From: JBBDRJ01 sp963766295
GTDB taxonomy: Bacteria; Actinomycetota; JAICYB01
Length of the DNA: 64,000 nucleotides
Reading direction: 5' to 3'
Assembly (NCBI GenBank): GCA_963766295.1
Contig: CAVXYW010000002.1
Location: 1,116,001-1,180,000 of the forward strand
Part shown: piece after piece, positions 62,660 to 64,000 of the stretch
How positions within the stretch are numbered: position 1 is the stretch's first letter
Layout of the letters: every line of letters begins with the position of its first letter
Notes under the pieces: model-generated
Seen by the model: only the letters and a program-made list of their open reading frames with translations
Told to the model about the DNA's origin: nothing
Databases searched by the model: none
Program-made: the position numbers and the translations under genes

Positions 62660-63142
62660 CTACTTGAGCAGCGGCCGGAGGCGATTGAAGGTTTCCGACA
62701 GCATCTCGGGGAGGACCTTCGTTTCCGAGATCACCGGCATGAAGTTCGTGTCACCGCCCCAGCGCGGGACGACATGCAGGTGGAAGTGTCCGGGCACTCC
62801 GGCGCCCGCAGCCATTCCCAAATTGATCCCGATGTTGAACCCTTCCGGCTGGTTGGCTTCTCGATGCGCCGCGATCGTCTTTCTCAACCAGGCCCATATC
62901 TCGTCGTACTCCGGATGCTCTAGATCTTCGATCTCGGCTACGTGACGGTGTGGCGCGATCATCAAATGCCCGGTGTTGTACGGGTAGAGGTTGAGGATCA
63001 CGAACGCGTTCTCGCCCCGCCCGACAACGAAGTTCTCTTCGTCCTTCGCGGGGTCGGACGATGCGTCGCAGAGAAAGCACGTCTCGTGACGCTCGGCTCC
63101 CTTGATGTACTTCATGCGCCAGGGCCGCCAAAGACGCTTCAC
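62660..63142 (-). CDS. HIT-family nucleotide hydrolase/phosphorylase
   Basis: 160 residues from the GTG at 63142. The histidine triad is GHFHLHVVPRW (HxHxH, about 111-121); CFLCDASS (about 21-28) and GHLMIAPHRHVAEI (about 62-75) may bind zinc. Closest in context to the mycobacterial Rv2613c Ap4A phosphorylase next to thrS and pgsA1. The start lies 1 nt past the thrS stop, so it is co-translated with thrS. Confidence 0.92.
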   Translation of the reverse strand: MKRLWRPWRMKYIKGAERHETCFLCDASSDPAKDEENFVVGRGENAFVILNLYPYNTGHLMIAPHRHVAEIEDLEHPEYDEIWAWLRKTIAAHREANQPEGFNIGINLGMAAGAGVPGHFHLHVVPRWGGDTNFMPVISETKVLPEMLSETFNRLRPLLK

Positions 63143-63143
63143 G

Positions 63144-64000
63144 TCATTCGATGGCGATGGCTCGCGACGACACAGCTTCCTTCGCCGCGGCAACGAACTC
63201 ATCCACAGGAACGCCGCGTTTCTCCGTCCCGCCGCGCGGACGAACCGACACCGTCCCCGACTCGATCTCCTTGGGACCGACCACGAGCAGCCAGGGGATC
63301 TTCTCCATAGCACCGCGGCGGATCTTGTAGTTCATCGTCTCGTTCGCGTCATCAATGTCCACGCGAAGCCCTTCGGACTTGAGCCGCGCGACGAGATCGG
63401 CGACCGGTGCATCGCGCATCTGGATGACACGTGCCTGGATGGGAGCAAGCCATGGCGGGAAGGCGCCGGCCGTGTGCTCGAGATACACGCCGAGGAAGCG
63501 TTCCACCGATCCGTACAAGGCTCGATGCACCATCACAGGACGGTGCGCGGTGTTGTCCTCACCGATGTACTCGAGCTGGAACTGCTCGGGCAACGCAAAG
63601 TCGCACTGGATAGTCGTCAGTTGATGCAGGCGCCCGATCGCATCGCGGTAATCGAAGTCGATCTTCGGACCGTAGAAAGCACCTTCGCCCTCCTGGACGT
63701 CGTAAGTGAACGGTGAACCGTCGAGAGCCGATCGCAGCGAGTCCTCAGCTTGGCGCCACATGTCTGAGCTACCGATAGCCGCCTTGGGATCAACAGTCGA
63801 TAGATGGACGACGGCGTCCGTCAGTCCGAACACCCCGTAGAAGTCGACGACGAAATCCATCACTCCACGGATCTCATCGATGAGCTGATCCGGTCGGCAG
63901 AAGATGTGCGAGTCGTCCTGTGTGAATCCCCGTGGACGGAAGATCCCGTGAAGGACCCCCGACCGTTCGTGGCGGTACACGGTGCCGAGTTCCGAGAGTC
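63144..64000 (-). CDS. thrS: Threonyl-tRNA synthetase, 3' part
   Basis: C-terminal 285 or so residues of the class II enzyme; the gene continues beyond the window. Seen: the catalytic core YRHERSGVLHGIFRPRGFTQDD (limits about 6-27 of this fragment; class II motif 2), GEGAFYGPKIDF, QCDFALPEQF, HRPVMVHRALYGSVERF (motif 3) and the anticodon-binding domain ending SSRAIAIE. Followed by the HIT gene with a 1-nt gap. Confidence 0.96.
   Translation of the reverse strand, partial: LSELGTVYRHERSGVLHGIFRPRGFTQDDSHIFCRPDQLIDEIRGVMDFVVDFYGVFGLTDAVVHLSTVDPKAAIGSSDMWRQAEDSLRSALDGSPFTYDVQEGEGAFYGPKIDFDYRDAIGRLHQLTTIQCDFALPEQFQLEYIGEDNTAHRPVMVHRALYGSVERFLGVYLEHTAGAFPPWLAPIQARVIQMRDAPVADLVARLKSEGLRVDIDDANETMNYKIRRGAMEKIPWLLVVGPKEIESGTVSVRPRGGTEKRGVPVDEFVAAAKEAVSSRAIAIE

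Overview
The window is GC-rich chromosomal DNA from a deep-branching member of the Actinomycetota, probably from an uncultured lineage. Two blocks match established gene order in Mycobacterium and Streptomyces. The first is alaS-ruvX-mltG-aroE ... aroC-aroK-aroB-aroQ-pepP-efp-nusB (about 1.5-22.4 kb). The second is thrS-HIT-pgsA-patA-pimA ... pdxS-pdxT ... yebC ... ruvC-ruvA-ruvB (about 44.8-64 kb). A phosphatidylinositol-mannoside (PIM) gene set, a long 23S rRNA gene (about 3.07 kb) and many leaderless-type starts (a TAnnnT hexamer 6-7 nt before the start codon) fit that assignment. Genus and species cannot be read from the sequence.

Layout. 0-1.6 kb: a glutathione-peroxidase-family gene and lgt on the plus strand. 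1.5-6.9 kb (minus): nusB, efp, a frameshifted pepP, aroQ, a fused aroK-aroB gene and aroC. 6.9-17.5 kb (minus): a type IV pilus locus inserted between aroE and aroC (pilB, pilT, pilC, two pilins, prepilin peptidase, a BldC-like regulator, pilM, pilN, pilO and two PilP-like proteins). No secretin is seen, as expected for a monoderm. 17.5-22.4 kb: aroE, mltG, ruvX, alaS. 22.4-38 kb, accessory: katG, an aquaporin, a DUF523 protein, a four-gene plus-strand operon (SDR, thioesterase, zincin, DapB-like), an IlvG-like ThDP enzyme, a CocE-type hydrolase, a secreted protein built as three repeats of [unknown domain - collagen-like - thrombospondin type 3], tRNA-Met, a rhodanese, a lipoprotein and a zinc-ribbon membrane protein. 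38.2-43.2 kb: a complete rrn operon (16S-23S-5S, minus). 43.5-46.9 kb: small redox/Fe-S genes and ruvCAB. 47-52.2 kb: envelope glycosyltransferases. 52.2-60.5 kb (minus): yebC, vitamin B6 genes and the PIM operon. 60.5-64 kb: an EF-G-like gene (plus), a HIT protein and the 3' part of thrS (minus).

How the genes work together. The aro genes make chorismate; pilBTC/pilA/pilD/pilMNO(P) build and retract a type IV pilus; pgsA, patA, pimA and an inositol-monophosphatase-like gene supply PIM lipids; a dolichyl-phosphate-glucose-type GT2, a PIG-V-like mannosyltransferase and two polytopic GT-C-like proteins point to lipid-linked glycan assembly. Single-base frame disruptions occur in pepP (one clear, one likely), the second pilin and pilC. 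All have the sense of one extra base and all lie between 2.6 and 13.5 kb, so local sequence error is a serious alternative to true pseudogenes.
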